Below, piece by piece: positions 1 through 6,217 of a stretch of 11,717 nt of DNA. Position numbers and translations under genes: made by a program. The first letter of the stretch is position 1; the number at the start of each line of letters is the position of its first letter. Source of the stretch: Desulfuromonadaceae bacterium. Its GTDB lineage: Bacteria; Desulfobacterota; Desulfuromonadia; Desulfuromonadales; Syntrophotaleaceae. The stretch is from positions 1 through 11,717 of the forward strand of contig JAIOSZ010000259.1 of assembly GCA_021107335.1 (NCBI GenBank). The letters are read 5' to 3'. The notes beneath the pieces are model-generated. The model was given only the letters and a program-made list of their open reading frames with translations. It was not told the origin of the DNA and did no database searches.

Positions 1-991
1 ACACCACTTCTCGATAGTCCTGCGGCCGTCCGATGGCTTGAATAACCTCGGCCGCTGTCGGTTCCCTTTCCAACTTCAAGGCGTGGCCCTTGACCGTGAA
101 ATCCTTAAACTTTGCGCAAAAAACACACGTGTTGCTGCACCGGTTGGTGATGTTGAGATAGAGCGCATCGCGAATTGGGTAGGCGATGCGGCTGCGCTGA
201 TCAGGAGCGCCGATACCGAATAAGCGAAAGGCGTTGAGGCAGGTAGTCCGGGCGATGTCCTCTAGAGAGAGGCCCTTGATCCTGGCCAACTGCTCAGCGG
301 TCTCGCGGACAAATGCCGGCTCATTGCGTTTGCCTCGGCGGGATTGTGGAGCCAGGTAGGGGCAGTCGGTTTCCAGCAGAAGATGGTCGGTGCTGATGGC
401 TTCGGCCACATCCCGCAGTGCCTGGTTCGCGGGGTAGGTGAGGGGGCCGGGGAAAGAGATATAAAAACCCAGCTCGATACAGGCTTTAGCCATGGCCAGG
501 TCGCCGCTGAAGCAGTGCAACACTCCCCCGACCTGCTGCGCCTGCTCTTCTTGCAATATACGCAGTACATCTTGGTGGGCTTCTCGATCGTGAACGATAA
601 TCGGCAGGTCCAATTCTATGGCCAAGGCAATCTGACGACGAAAAGCGGTCTGTTGAATATCATGAGGGCAGTGGTCTCGATAATAGTCGAGACCCATTTC
701 GCCGATGGCCACTACTTTGTCCTGCAGGGCCAGGGCTTTGAGCTCGGCCATCACTTCGTCGGTCGCCTCCCGGGCAGCGTGGGGATGAATGCCGACTGCG
801 GCATAGACTTCATCATAGGTTGATGCGATCTCGACGCTAGTCTTAGAGCTGGCCAGATCACAGCCGATGGTCAGGATATGGTTCACACCAGCGGTCTTGG
901 CCGCGTCCACAACTTGGGTCCGGTCAGCTGCAAAGCGCCCGTTGTCGAGGTGGGCATGAGTGTCAATGAGAGCGGGGGGACGATGGTCCAT
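1..991 (-). CDS. TatD-family metal-dependent hydrolase fused to a radical SAM domain (3' end outside window)
   Basis: The frame is open from ATG at 991 to the window edge (330 codons seen). Residues 1-260 are a complete TatD-type TIM-barrel hydrolase: D10-T-H12-A-H14 metal motif, GEMGLDY with E98, IVHDREA with H134, LHCFSG with H159, and ETDCPYLAP with D209. Family members are Mg/Mn-dependent 3'-5' exonucleases or deoxyribonucleases. After a short linker a second domain begins, with a CxxxCxxC motif (C285, C289, C292; bases 116-139) of the radical SAM type that would bind a [4Fe-4S] cluster. Ordinary TatD stops near residue 260, so this is a fusion; TatD-linked radical SAM domains are a known but functionally obscure group. 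GGAG at 999-1002 lies 7 nt before the ATG and supports the start. It follows metG by 67 bp and is probably last in that operon. Substrate of the radical SAM part: unknown. Confidence 0.93.
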   Translation of the reverse strand, partial: MDHRPPALIDTHAHLDNGRFAADRTQVVDAAKTAGVNHILTIGCDLASSKTSVEIASTYDEVYAAVGIHPHAAREATDEVMAELKALALQDKVVAIGEMGLDYYRDHCPHDIQQTAFRRQIALAIELDLPIIVHDREAHQDVLRILQEEQAQQVGGVLHCFSGDLAMAKACIELGFYISFPGPLTYPANQALRDVAEAISTDHLLLETDCPYLAPQSRRGKRNEPAFVRETAEQLARIKGLSLEDIARTTCLNAFRLFGIGAPDQRSRIAYPIRDALYLNITNRCSNTCVFCAKFKDFTVKGHALKLEREPTAAEVIQAIGRPQDYREVV

Positions 992-1003
992 AATGGTTCT
1001 CCA

Positions 1004-1035
1004 ATACTAAGGGGCGCAAAAGCGCCCCTTAGTAT
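1004..1035 (-). other. Perfect 14-bp hairpin between metG and tatD
   Basis: Bases 1004-1017 and 1022-1035 are perfect reverse complements around an AAAA loop (UUUU in the minus-strand transcript). In that transcript the structure lies after the metG stop (1059) and directly before the tatD ribosome binding site (GGAG at 999-1002). No T-run follows the stem on either strand, so it is not a standard intrinsic terminator. It may stabilise the metG transcript end, attenuate read-through, or modulate access to the tatD binding site; the role is inference. Confidence 0.6.
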
Positions 1036-1058
1036 AAACGACTATGTGAAGGACTGCG

Positions 1059-2591
1059 TTACTCTGCTTCAATGCGGGGAAAGAGGGGCGCAGCCTTGGC
1101 AATAGGTGTTCCGGGCTGTAGCAATCCCCAGCGGGCGTTGTCGATCAGATTTAATTCAGATTCGGGCTGGCCGAGGGTCGACATAATACTTGTGGCGGTA
1201 TCGGGCAGAAAGGGACCGACCAGCAGGGCGACAAGGCGTACCGCTTCAAGCAGATTGTAGAGGACCGTGCCAAGGCGTTCCTGTTGCGCAGGGTCTTTGG
1301 CCAGGGCCCAGGGACTGCTGTCGTCGATGTATTTATTGGCGGCACTGATCAGCTCCCAGATGGCTTGCAGTGCTTTGTTGAAGGCCTGCTCATTCATCAA
1401 CTGATTGACCCGCTCGATAACCGGTTCAAAACGGCCGATGAAGGCCTCATCCGATTCATTTAAAATGCTGACGGCGGGCAATACGCCGTCACAGTATTTG
1501 TTAACCATGGCGGTGGAACGACTCACCAGGTTGCCGAGATCATTGGCCAAGTCCGGATGGATGCGATGAATGAGTGACGAATGGGAAAAGTCGCCGTCGA
1601 GGCCAAAGGGGACCTCGCGTAGCAAAAAGTAGCGGATAGCATCGGCCCCGTACTTGTCGATAAGCATGTTCGGCTCGACTACGTTCGCCAGGCTTTTGCT
1701 CATCTTCTGTCCCTCGACAGTCCACCAGCCGTGGGCAAAGACCTTTTCTGGCAGAGGAATGCCGGCAGCCAGCAGAAAGGTCGGCCAGTAGACGGTGTGA
1801 AAGCGCAAAATGTCTTTGCCGATAATGTGCACGTCCGCCGGCCAAAATTTATCAAAGTTTTGATCTTTACCATCGGGGTAGCCGAGGGCGGTGATGTAAT
1901 TGGTCAGGGCGTCGAACCAAACGTAGATGACATGTTTTTCATTGTCCGGTACCGGAATCCCCCAGGAGAAGGAGGTGCGGGAGATAGACAGGTCGCGCAG
2001 ACCTTCACGGACAAAGTTAAGGATTTCATTGCGCCGAGAACGAGGCTGGATAAAGTCAGGATTTGCCTCAATGTGCTGCAGTAGTGCTTCCTGGTATTTG
2101 CTCATCCGGAAGAAATACGATTCCTCCTTCAACTTGTCCGTAGGCCGGCCGCAATCGGGGCAACAACCCTCGATAAGTTGTGTTTCGGTCCAGAAGGTTT
2201 CGCAGGGGGTACAGTACCAGTCTTCGTACTCCCCAAGGTAGATGTCGTCGGATGCAAAGAGTTTTTTAAAGAGGTAATGGACCCCTTTTTTATGGCGCTC
2301 CTGAGAGGTGCGGATAAAGTCCGTATGGCTGATGTTGAGTTTATCCCATAGGGCCTGAAAGCGCTTGACCACGCGGTCTGCCAGTTCCAAGGGCGTTTCA
2401 CCTTTAGCTTGAGCTGCCTTTTCCACCTTCTGTCCGTGTTCATCTGTGCCGGTCAGGAAAAAGACGTCATAACCCTGAGCCCGTTTGTAACGGGCCAGTA
2501 CATCGCAGGCCACAGTGGTATAAGCATGTCCGATGTGGGGTACATCGTTAACATAATATATAGGGGTTGTGACGTAGAAGCGCTTATCCAT
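1059..2591 (-). CDS. metG: Methionyl-tRNA synthetase (short form)
   Basis: Charges tRNA-Met and initiator tRNA with methionine in the cytoplasm. A 510-residue class Ia synthetase: HIGH at residues 19-22, zinc knuckle cysteines C127, C130, C144 and C147, KMSKS at 296-300, then the helical anticodon-binding domain to the C-terminus. It ends near residue 510 without the C-terminal EMAP/Trbp111-like tRNA-binding domain of longer bacterial MetRS such as B. subtilis; this short form occurs naturally in several bacterial groups. The start at 2591 is chosen because GGAG (2598-2601) lies 6 nt upstream and the protein then begins MDKRFYVTTPIYYVND, the expected family N-terminus. The same frame stays open upstream to 2867, but that stretch is antisense-free overlap with ricT and low complexity. 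It overlaps the ricT stop by 8 bp, indicating translational coupling. Confidence 0.97.
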   Translation of the reverse strand: MDKRFYVTTPIYYVNDVPHIGHAYTTVACDVLARYKRAQGYDVFFLTGTDEHGQKVEKAAQAKGETPLELADRVVKRFQALWDKLNISHTDFIRTSQERHKKGVHYLFKKLFASDDIYLGEYEDWYCTPCETFWTETQLIEGCCPDCGRPTDKLKEESYFFRMSKYQEALLQHIEANPDFIQPRSRRNEILNFVREGLRDLSISRTSFSWGIPVPDNEKHVIYVWFDALTNYITALGYPDGKDQNFDKFWPADVHIIGKDILRFHTVYWPTFLLAAGIPLPEKVFAHGWWTVEGQKMSKSLANVVEPNMLIDKYGADAIRYFLLREVPFGLDGDFSHSSLIHRIHPDLANDLGNLVSRSTAMVNKYCDGVLPAVSILNESDEAFIGRFEPVIERVNQLMNEQAFNKALQAIWELISAANKYIDDSSPWALAKDPAQQERLGTVLYNLLEAVRLVALLVGPFLPDTATSIMSTLGQPESELNLIDNARWGLLQPGTPIAKAAPLFPRIEAE

Positions 2592-3660
2592 TCTTGTCTC
2601 CTGATGGTTTGCTGTTGGCGGGACGACGCCGGGGTCTGCGGCGGGACTTTTTACGGGCTGGTTGATCGCCATCTCTGATCTCTGTTGGTTTTGGCTTTGG
2701 TTGTGGCTTTGGTTGTGGCTTTGGTTGTGGCTTTGGTTGTGGCGTACGGTCCTTGTTCTCCTGGGTGGTAGCGGGCTTGCGAGGAGACTGCCGGCGACCG
2801 GTGTTCTGTCTGCTACGTGCTTTGGCTGGGGGGGCGGGTGATGGCTGTTTTTCTGCGTTTTTATCAAAGGCTTCTAGTTGGTCAACGGTCACCTCAATGC
2901 TGACATTGTCTTCTCGTCTGACTGTTACTTTTTGGGCCAGAACGTTTTGTGCGACAACCATACTTTCCAGGCCTTCATGCATTACTTTGCGACCGCATTT
3001 GGGCAGTGTCTTGCGTTGCTCGCGATAGGTTTCGTATTCATAGTTGAGGCAACAGAGCAGGCGTCCGCATTGGCCGGAAATCTTATTGGGGTTAAGAGCT
3101 AGATTCTGTTCTTTGGCCATTTTTACCGATACCGGGGCGAAATTGACCAAGAAGGTACAACAGCACAGGGCCCGGCCGCAGATACCGAGACCTCCGGTGA
3201 TCTTTGCTTCGTCGCGCACACCTATTTGGCGCATCTCGATGCGGGTATGAAAATGATGAGCCAGATCCTTAACTAGATCCCGAAAATCGACCCGGCCATC
3301 GGCGGTAAAGTAAAAGATGACTTTCGATGCGTCGAAAAGGTACTCAGCCCGAACTAGTTTCATGTCCATATTACGTGACTGAATGCGTTGTTTGCAAAAC
3401 TCAAAGGCTGTCCGCTCCTTAGCCTCAGATTGCTTGGCCATATTAATGTCGTTGGCCGTGGCGAGACGCAGTACCTTCTTTAGTTTATCCGGGGCCTGGG
3501 TGTGTTTGCGTTCCTGTGGGGCAGCAACCACGGTGCCAAGGGACTGGCCGCGATCTGTTTCAACAATAACCTGATCTTGAGCATTCAGTTCGAGGCTGTT
3601 GCACAGGAAGTCGTATTGTTTGCCGGCAGTGCGGAATTTAACCGAAACGATTCGAATCAT
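2584..3660 (-). CDS. ricT: RicT/YaaT-like PSP1-domain protein with a basic repeat tail
   Basis: A 358-residue PSP1 C-terminal-domain protein. In B. subtilis RicT (YaaT) works with RicA and RicF in an Fe-S-containing complex that promotes RNase Y-dependent mRNA maturation and affects sporulation and competence. Residues 1-265 match the family core, with clustered cysteines GICGRALCCC (C161, C166-168) and GQCGRLLCC (C198, C203, C204), the likely cluster ligands. From about 270 a tail rich in Pro, Lys, Arg and Gln follows: four PKPQ-type repeats (about 307-322), then RKKSRRRPRRR (336-346). The tail is probably disordered and nucleic-acid binding (inference). The start at 3660 gives a family-like N-terminus, though the upstream AGGA is about 16 nt away and weak. 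It lies between holB and metG, the same neighbourhood as in Bacillus. Partners RicA/RicF are not in the window, so its role here could differ. Confidence 0.9.
   Translation of the reverse strand: MIRIVSVKFRTAGKQYDFLCNSLELNAQDQVIVETDRGQSLGTVVAAPQERKHTQAPDKLKKVLRLATANDINMAKQSEAKERTAFEFCKQRIQSRNMDMKLVRAEYLFDASKVIFYFTADGRVDFRDLVKDLAHHFHTRIEMRQIGVRDEAKITGGLGICGRALCCCTFLVNFAPVSVKMAKEQNLALNPNKISGQCGRLLCCLNYEYETYREQRKTLPKCGRKVMHEGLESMVVAQNVLAQKVTVRREDNVSIEVTVDQLEAFDKNAEKQPSPAPPAKARSRQNTGRRQSPRKPATTQENKDRTPQPKPQPKPQPKPQPKPKPTEIRDGDQPARKKSRRRPRRRPANSKPSGDKNG
2692..2743 (+). repeat. 12-bp tandem repeat inside ricT, about 4.3 copies
   Basis: The unit TGGCTTTGGTTG occurs four times without mismatch (2692-2703, 2704-2715, 2716-2727, 2728-2739), followed by a partial TGGC; a further partial unit precedes it. 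On the minus strand it encodes the Pro-Lys-Pro-Gln repeat in the RicT tail. Because the unit is a multiple of three, copy changes keep the frame, so length variation between strains is likely. Confidence 0.95.
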
Positions 3661-3721
3661 AAGGCGTATCGAATTGTCCTTATCTGGATGAAACGGGTTG
3701 ATGAGGCCAGTGTCCGGTTGC

Positions 3722-4690
3722 TCAGGGTACTAAGTGCATGAGCAGGACTTCTACGGCCAGTTGTCGATTGACATTGCGAGCAAGCTGTCGGCGCGTTTGG
3801 TTGAGCGCCGATAATTTATCAAGCAGCGACGGCGTCGATTCATTGTTAGCGACTCTATGAATTTTTTCCATCAGGTCGATATTGACCAGTTCACTTTCCG
3901 GACGTCCATGACGGTAAAGCAGCAAATCCCGATAAAAAGCCTGGAAAATCTCAAGAATTTCCGGAAGTATCTCTTTGTCCTGAGCCAGTTTATCGGCAAA
4001 GTTGAATAATGGCAGGACGCTGCCCGGGGACAGGCCGGTCAGCGTCTTTAGTAGGTCGCGCCGTCCATCGATATAGAGCTCTCGGTCTTTACCCAGGGCT
4101 TTTTTAAAACTGCCGTTAGCCAGTGAGGTCAGGATATGAGCTTCCTTCTCATCAATGGCTAACTGTTCACAGAGAACCTCCATGAGGCGTTTTCGTTCAA
4201 TGCGGGCAAAAGGCAACCGTTGGCAACGGGAGCGAACCGTGCTTAATAGGGCATCCGGTTGGGCCGTTAGTAAAATGATCAGGGTGTTGGCTGTCGGCTC
4301 TTCCAGGGTTTTAAGCAGGGCATTGCCAGCCGCCAGGTTGAGTTTTTCTGCGTTATCGATGACGCAGATTTTTTTCGAAGCTTCAAGGGGCCTGTAAGAA
4401 AGCTCCTTTTGCATGGTACGGATCTGTTCGATCTTTATGCTGTTGCCATCGGCTTCGACAAAATGCAGGTCGGGATGGTTGTGATGGTCGACTTTTCGAC
4501 AGGCGGCACAATCGCCGCATCCATTGCCCTGTTGGCAGAAAATTGCCCTGGTCAGGGCCAGCGCCACAAGGCGTTTGCCGACTCCCTCAGGACCCTCAAA
4601 GAGGTAGGCATGGGGTACTCTGTCGCTGGACAAGGCCCGTCGAAGCAGATCTTTCTGGCGGTCATGACCAATGATGCTGGCGAAGGTCAT
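3722..4690 (-). CDS. holB: DNA polymerase III delta-prime subunit (clamp loader)
   Basis: A 322-residue AAA+ clamp-loader subunit that, with delta and tau/gamma, loads the beta clamp at the replication fork. Visible features: opening MTFASIIGHDRQKDLL, Walker-A-like GPEGVGKR at 33-40, a four-cysteine zinc site (C52, C58, C61, C64), a degenerate Walker B (ICVIDNAEKL at 108-117), and the SRC motif at 154-156 that supplies the arginine finger to the neighbouring subunit. The remainder is the helical collar domain. The P-loop has Arg after the catalytic Lys instead of Ser/Thr, so ATP hydrolysis is doubtful, as is usual for delta-prime. Its ATG overlaps the tmk stop by 4 bp (ATGA, 4687-4690). ricT follows after 61 bp. 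A gamma/tau gene is less likely because Walker B is degenerate and the protein is short. Confidence 0.94.
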   Translation of the reverse strand: MTFASIIGHDRQKDLLRRALSSDRVPHAYLFEGPEGVGKRLVALALTRAIFCQQGNGCGDCAACRKVDHHNHPDLHFVEADGNSIKIEQIRTMQKELSYRPLEASKKICVIDNAEKLNLAAGNALLKTLEEPTANTLIILLTAQPDALLSTVRSRCQRLPFARIERKRLMEVLCEQLAIDEKEAHILTSLANGSFKKALGKDRELYIDGRRDLLKTLTGLSPGSVLPLFNFADKLAQDKEILPEILEIFQAFYRDLLLYRHGRPESELVNIDLMEKIHRVANNESTPSLLDKLSALNQTRRQLARNVNRQLAVEVLLMHLVP

Positions 4691-5337
4691 GAATCGATTC
4701 CAGTATCGAGAAATTTTTGCAGGCAGGACATCAATCGCTCACTGACCTGTCCGGGGTTACCGGTGGCATCGATGACCTGAATGCGCTGCGGAGCATCTTT
4801 GGCTAGGGCCAGATAACCTTCCCTGATTCGCTGATGAAAGTCTAATGACTCCTGCTCGAATCGTCCCTCGTCGGTCATGTTTTCTACGCTGTTACGCTGT
4901 AGTGCCCTTTGCAGTCCCGTTTCGTGGGGCATATCGAGCACCAGGGTCAGATTCGGCCGGCAGTCGGCACAGGCCAGGGTATTAAGCTCCTCGATGAGAT
5001 CCAGATCGAGGCCGCGACCGTAGCCCTGGTAAGCCAGGGTGGCATCGGTATAGCGGTCACAAAGCACAATTCTCCCTGCCTGCAAGGCCGGTTGAATTAT
5101 TTCTGCCACATGTTGGGCTCGGGCCGCAGCGTATAGGAGCAATTCGGCACGATCCACAAGTGCATCGTTAGCGGGGTGCAGCAAAATCTCCCGTATGGCA
5201 TCGGCGATGGGGCAACCGCCCGGTTCCCGGGTGGTGAGCACATCATGGCCCTGGCGGCGAAGAAACTCAGCTACGGTCGCAATTTGGGTGGTTTTGCCGC
5301 TGCCTTCAATGCCTTCAAAGGTAATAAAATGAGCCAT
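4687..5337 (-). CDS. tmk: Thymidylate kinase
   Basis: Phosphorylates dTMP to dTDP, the last step specific to dTTP synthesis. The 216 residues carry the P-loop GIEGSGKTT (9-17), TREPGG (36-41), the CDRYTDATLAYQGYGRGLD region with the DRY motif at 94-96, and an Arg-rich lid segment around 142-162. A Glu in the P-loop with arginines in the lid is the pattern of the bacterial (E. coli-like) type. Length is typical. It is the first gene of the leftward operon, 24 nt behind the predicted transcription start; AAGGGG about 10 nt before the ATG can serve as binding site. It overlaps holB by 4 bp; tmk-holB pairing is widespread in bacteria. Confidence 0.97.
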   Translation of the reverse strand: MAHFITFEGIEGSGKTTQIATVAEFLRRQGHDVLTTREPGGCPIADAIREILLHPANDALVDRAELLLYAAARAQHVAEIIQPALQAGRIVLCDRYTDATLAYQGYGRGLDLDLIEELNTLACADCRPNLTLVLDMPHETGLQRALQRNSVENMTDEGRFEQESLDFHQRIREGYLALAKDAPQRIQVIDATGNPGQVSERLMSCLQKFLDTGIDS

Positions 5338-5367
5338 GCGAAGAGTGCCCCTTGAGTAAATCGTGTA

Positions 5368-5396
5368 ATTATAGGAACGGGCCGGCTAAGAATCAA
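5368..5396 (-). promoter_or_regulatory. Predicted sigma-70 promoter of the tmk operon
   Basis: On the minus strand, TTGATT (5391-5396) and a perfect TATAAT (5368-5373) are separated by 17 bp. Transcription would start near 5361 and leave a leader of about 24 nt before the tmk ATG at 5337. Position, spacing and consensus match agree well. Confidence 0.75.
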
Positions 5397-5426
5397 GGGT
5401 AAAAGCAGAGTAGGCGCAGCGTATTG

Positions 5427-5455
5427 TTGCCTTCATCGCGCCCATTGTGTAAGAT
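5427..5455 (+). promoter_or_regulatory. Predicted sigma-70 promoter of the rnc operon
   Basis: TTGCCT (5427-5432), a 17-bp spacer and TAAGAT (5450-5455) lie divergently from the tmk promoter. The predicted start near 5462 leaves about 48 nt of leader before rnc. The match is moderate (4 of 6 in each hexamer). The leader contains an 8-T run (5484-5492 region) just before the rnc ribosome binding site. Confidence 0.5.
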
Positions 5456-5500
5456 GATCGCTTATTCTAGCGCTCGAAACCCTCTTTTTTTTCTTGATTT

Positions 5501-5512
5501 GGAGATGCTTTG
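5501..5512 (+). promoter_or_regulatory. rnc ribosome binding site and TTG start, with an out-of-frame ATG between
   Basis: GGAG (5501-5504) is 5 nt before the TTG at 5510, good spacing. An in-frame TGA at 5495-5497 excludes an earlier rnc start. An ATG at 5505 touches GGAG directly, is in another frame, and closes at a TAG after 15 codons, so it is not the rnc start. Confidence 0.75.
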
Positions 5513-6217
5513 CAAGCAGATCAAGGCCTGCAGGTTCTGCAGGATAATATAGATTATTGCTTTGACGATGTCACCCTGTTGATCGAAGCCCTGACCCATA
5601 AATCGTACAGTAACGAACAACCCGGAGGATCGATTGCTTGCAATGAGCGTCTTGAGTTTCTCGGTGACGCGGTGCTCGATCTGGTGGTCAGTCGCTACAT
5701 GTTTCGGCTTTTTCCCGCCGCACAAGAAGGTGAGTTGACGCGTATTCGGGCAGAAGTGGTCAACGAAAAGGGTTTGTCAATTGTCGCTCGATCCCTTCAT
5801 CTTGGAGGGTTTTTACGTCTTGGGCGCGGTGAAGAGCGCAGCGGCGGTCGAGACAAGGACAGTCTGGTGGCTAACGCCCTTGAGGCTTTGCTCGGCGCTG
5901 TGTTTTGCGATGGAGGTTTTGAGTCAGCCTGTATTTTGACTGAAAAACTATTCTCCAACCCAATCGCTGAAGCGGCCCAACGCAAGCATGGTCTTGATCA
6001 CAAGACTCATTTGCAGGAAATATCCCAAGCCCGTTATGGACTGGTTCCTGAATACGTGTTGGTTTGTGAGGACGGGCCTGAGCATCGAAGACACTATACG
6101 GTAGAGGTGCGATTAGCCGACAAGCCTCTTGGGCAGGGACAGGGTACTACGAAGAAAAAGGCCGAACAGCAGGCTGCTCTGCGGGCGATTGCCCGGCTTG
6201 CAGATAGCGGGGAATGA
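5510..6217 (+). CDS. rnc: Ribonuclease III
   Basis: Cleaves double-stranded RNA, notably the 30S pre-rRNA stems, as a homodimer. The 235 residues have the RNase III signature NERLEFLGD (45-53) with acidic residues E46, E49 and D53, then ANALEALLGAVF (121-132) with E125. The residue aligned with E. coli D114 is N122. A linker around 150-162 leads to a double-stranded RNA-binding domain from DHKTHLQE (163-170) to the end, including GTTKKKAEQQAA (212-223). Length is normal. The start is TTG at 5510 (GGAG 5 nt upstream, stop in frame just before). It heads the rightward operon and shares ATGA (6214-6217) with the next gene. RNase III autoregulation through its leader is known in E. coli; nothing here demonstrates it. 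Confidence 0.96.
   Translation: MQADQGLQVLQDNIDYCFDDVTLLIEALTHKSYSNEQPGGSIACNERLEFLGDAVLDLVVSRYMFRLFPAAQEGELTRIRAEVVNEKGLSIVARSLHLGGFLRLGRGEERSGGRDKDSLVANALEALLGAVFCDGGFESACILTEKLFSNPIAEAAQRKHGLDHKTHLQEISQARYGLVPEYVLVCEDGPEHRRHYTVEVRLADKPLGQGQGTTKKKAEQQAALRAIARLADSGE

Noticed and set aside
344..823. 159-residue plus-strand frame
   Set aside because: It is antisense to the TatD domain, whose motifs are unambiguous, and it has no recognisable domain or binding site.
1004..1035. Intrinsic terminator for metG
   Set aside because: The stem is strong, but no run of T follows on either strand, and the tatD binding site comes directly after it.
1540..1845. 101-residue minus-strand frame inside metG
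   Set aside because: It lies in another frame on the same strand as metG, whose KMSKS region covers this interval; a shadow frame.
2692..2743. CRISPR-like or non-coding repeat array
   Set aside because: The units are 12 bp, directly adjacent without spacers, and in frame within ricT, so they are a coding tandem repeat.
2592..2867. Upstream extension of metG to 602 residues starting at 2867
   Set aside because: The extra 92 residues lie over the ricT tail in another frame, are low complexity (repeated HNQS) and precede the family N-terminus. ATG at 2591 has GGAG at proper spacing.
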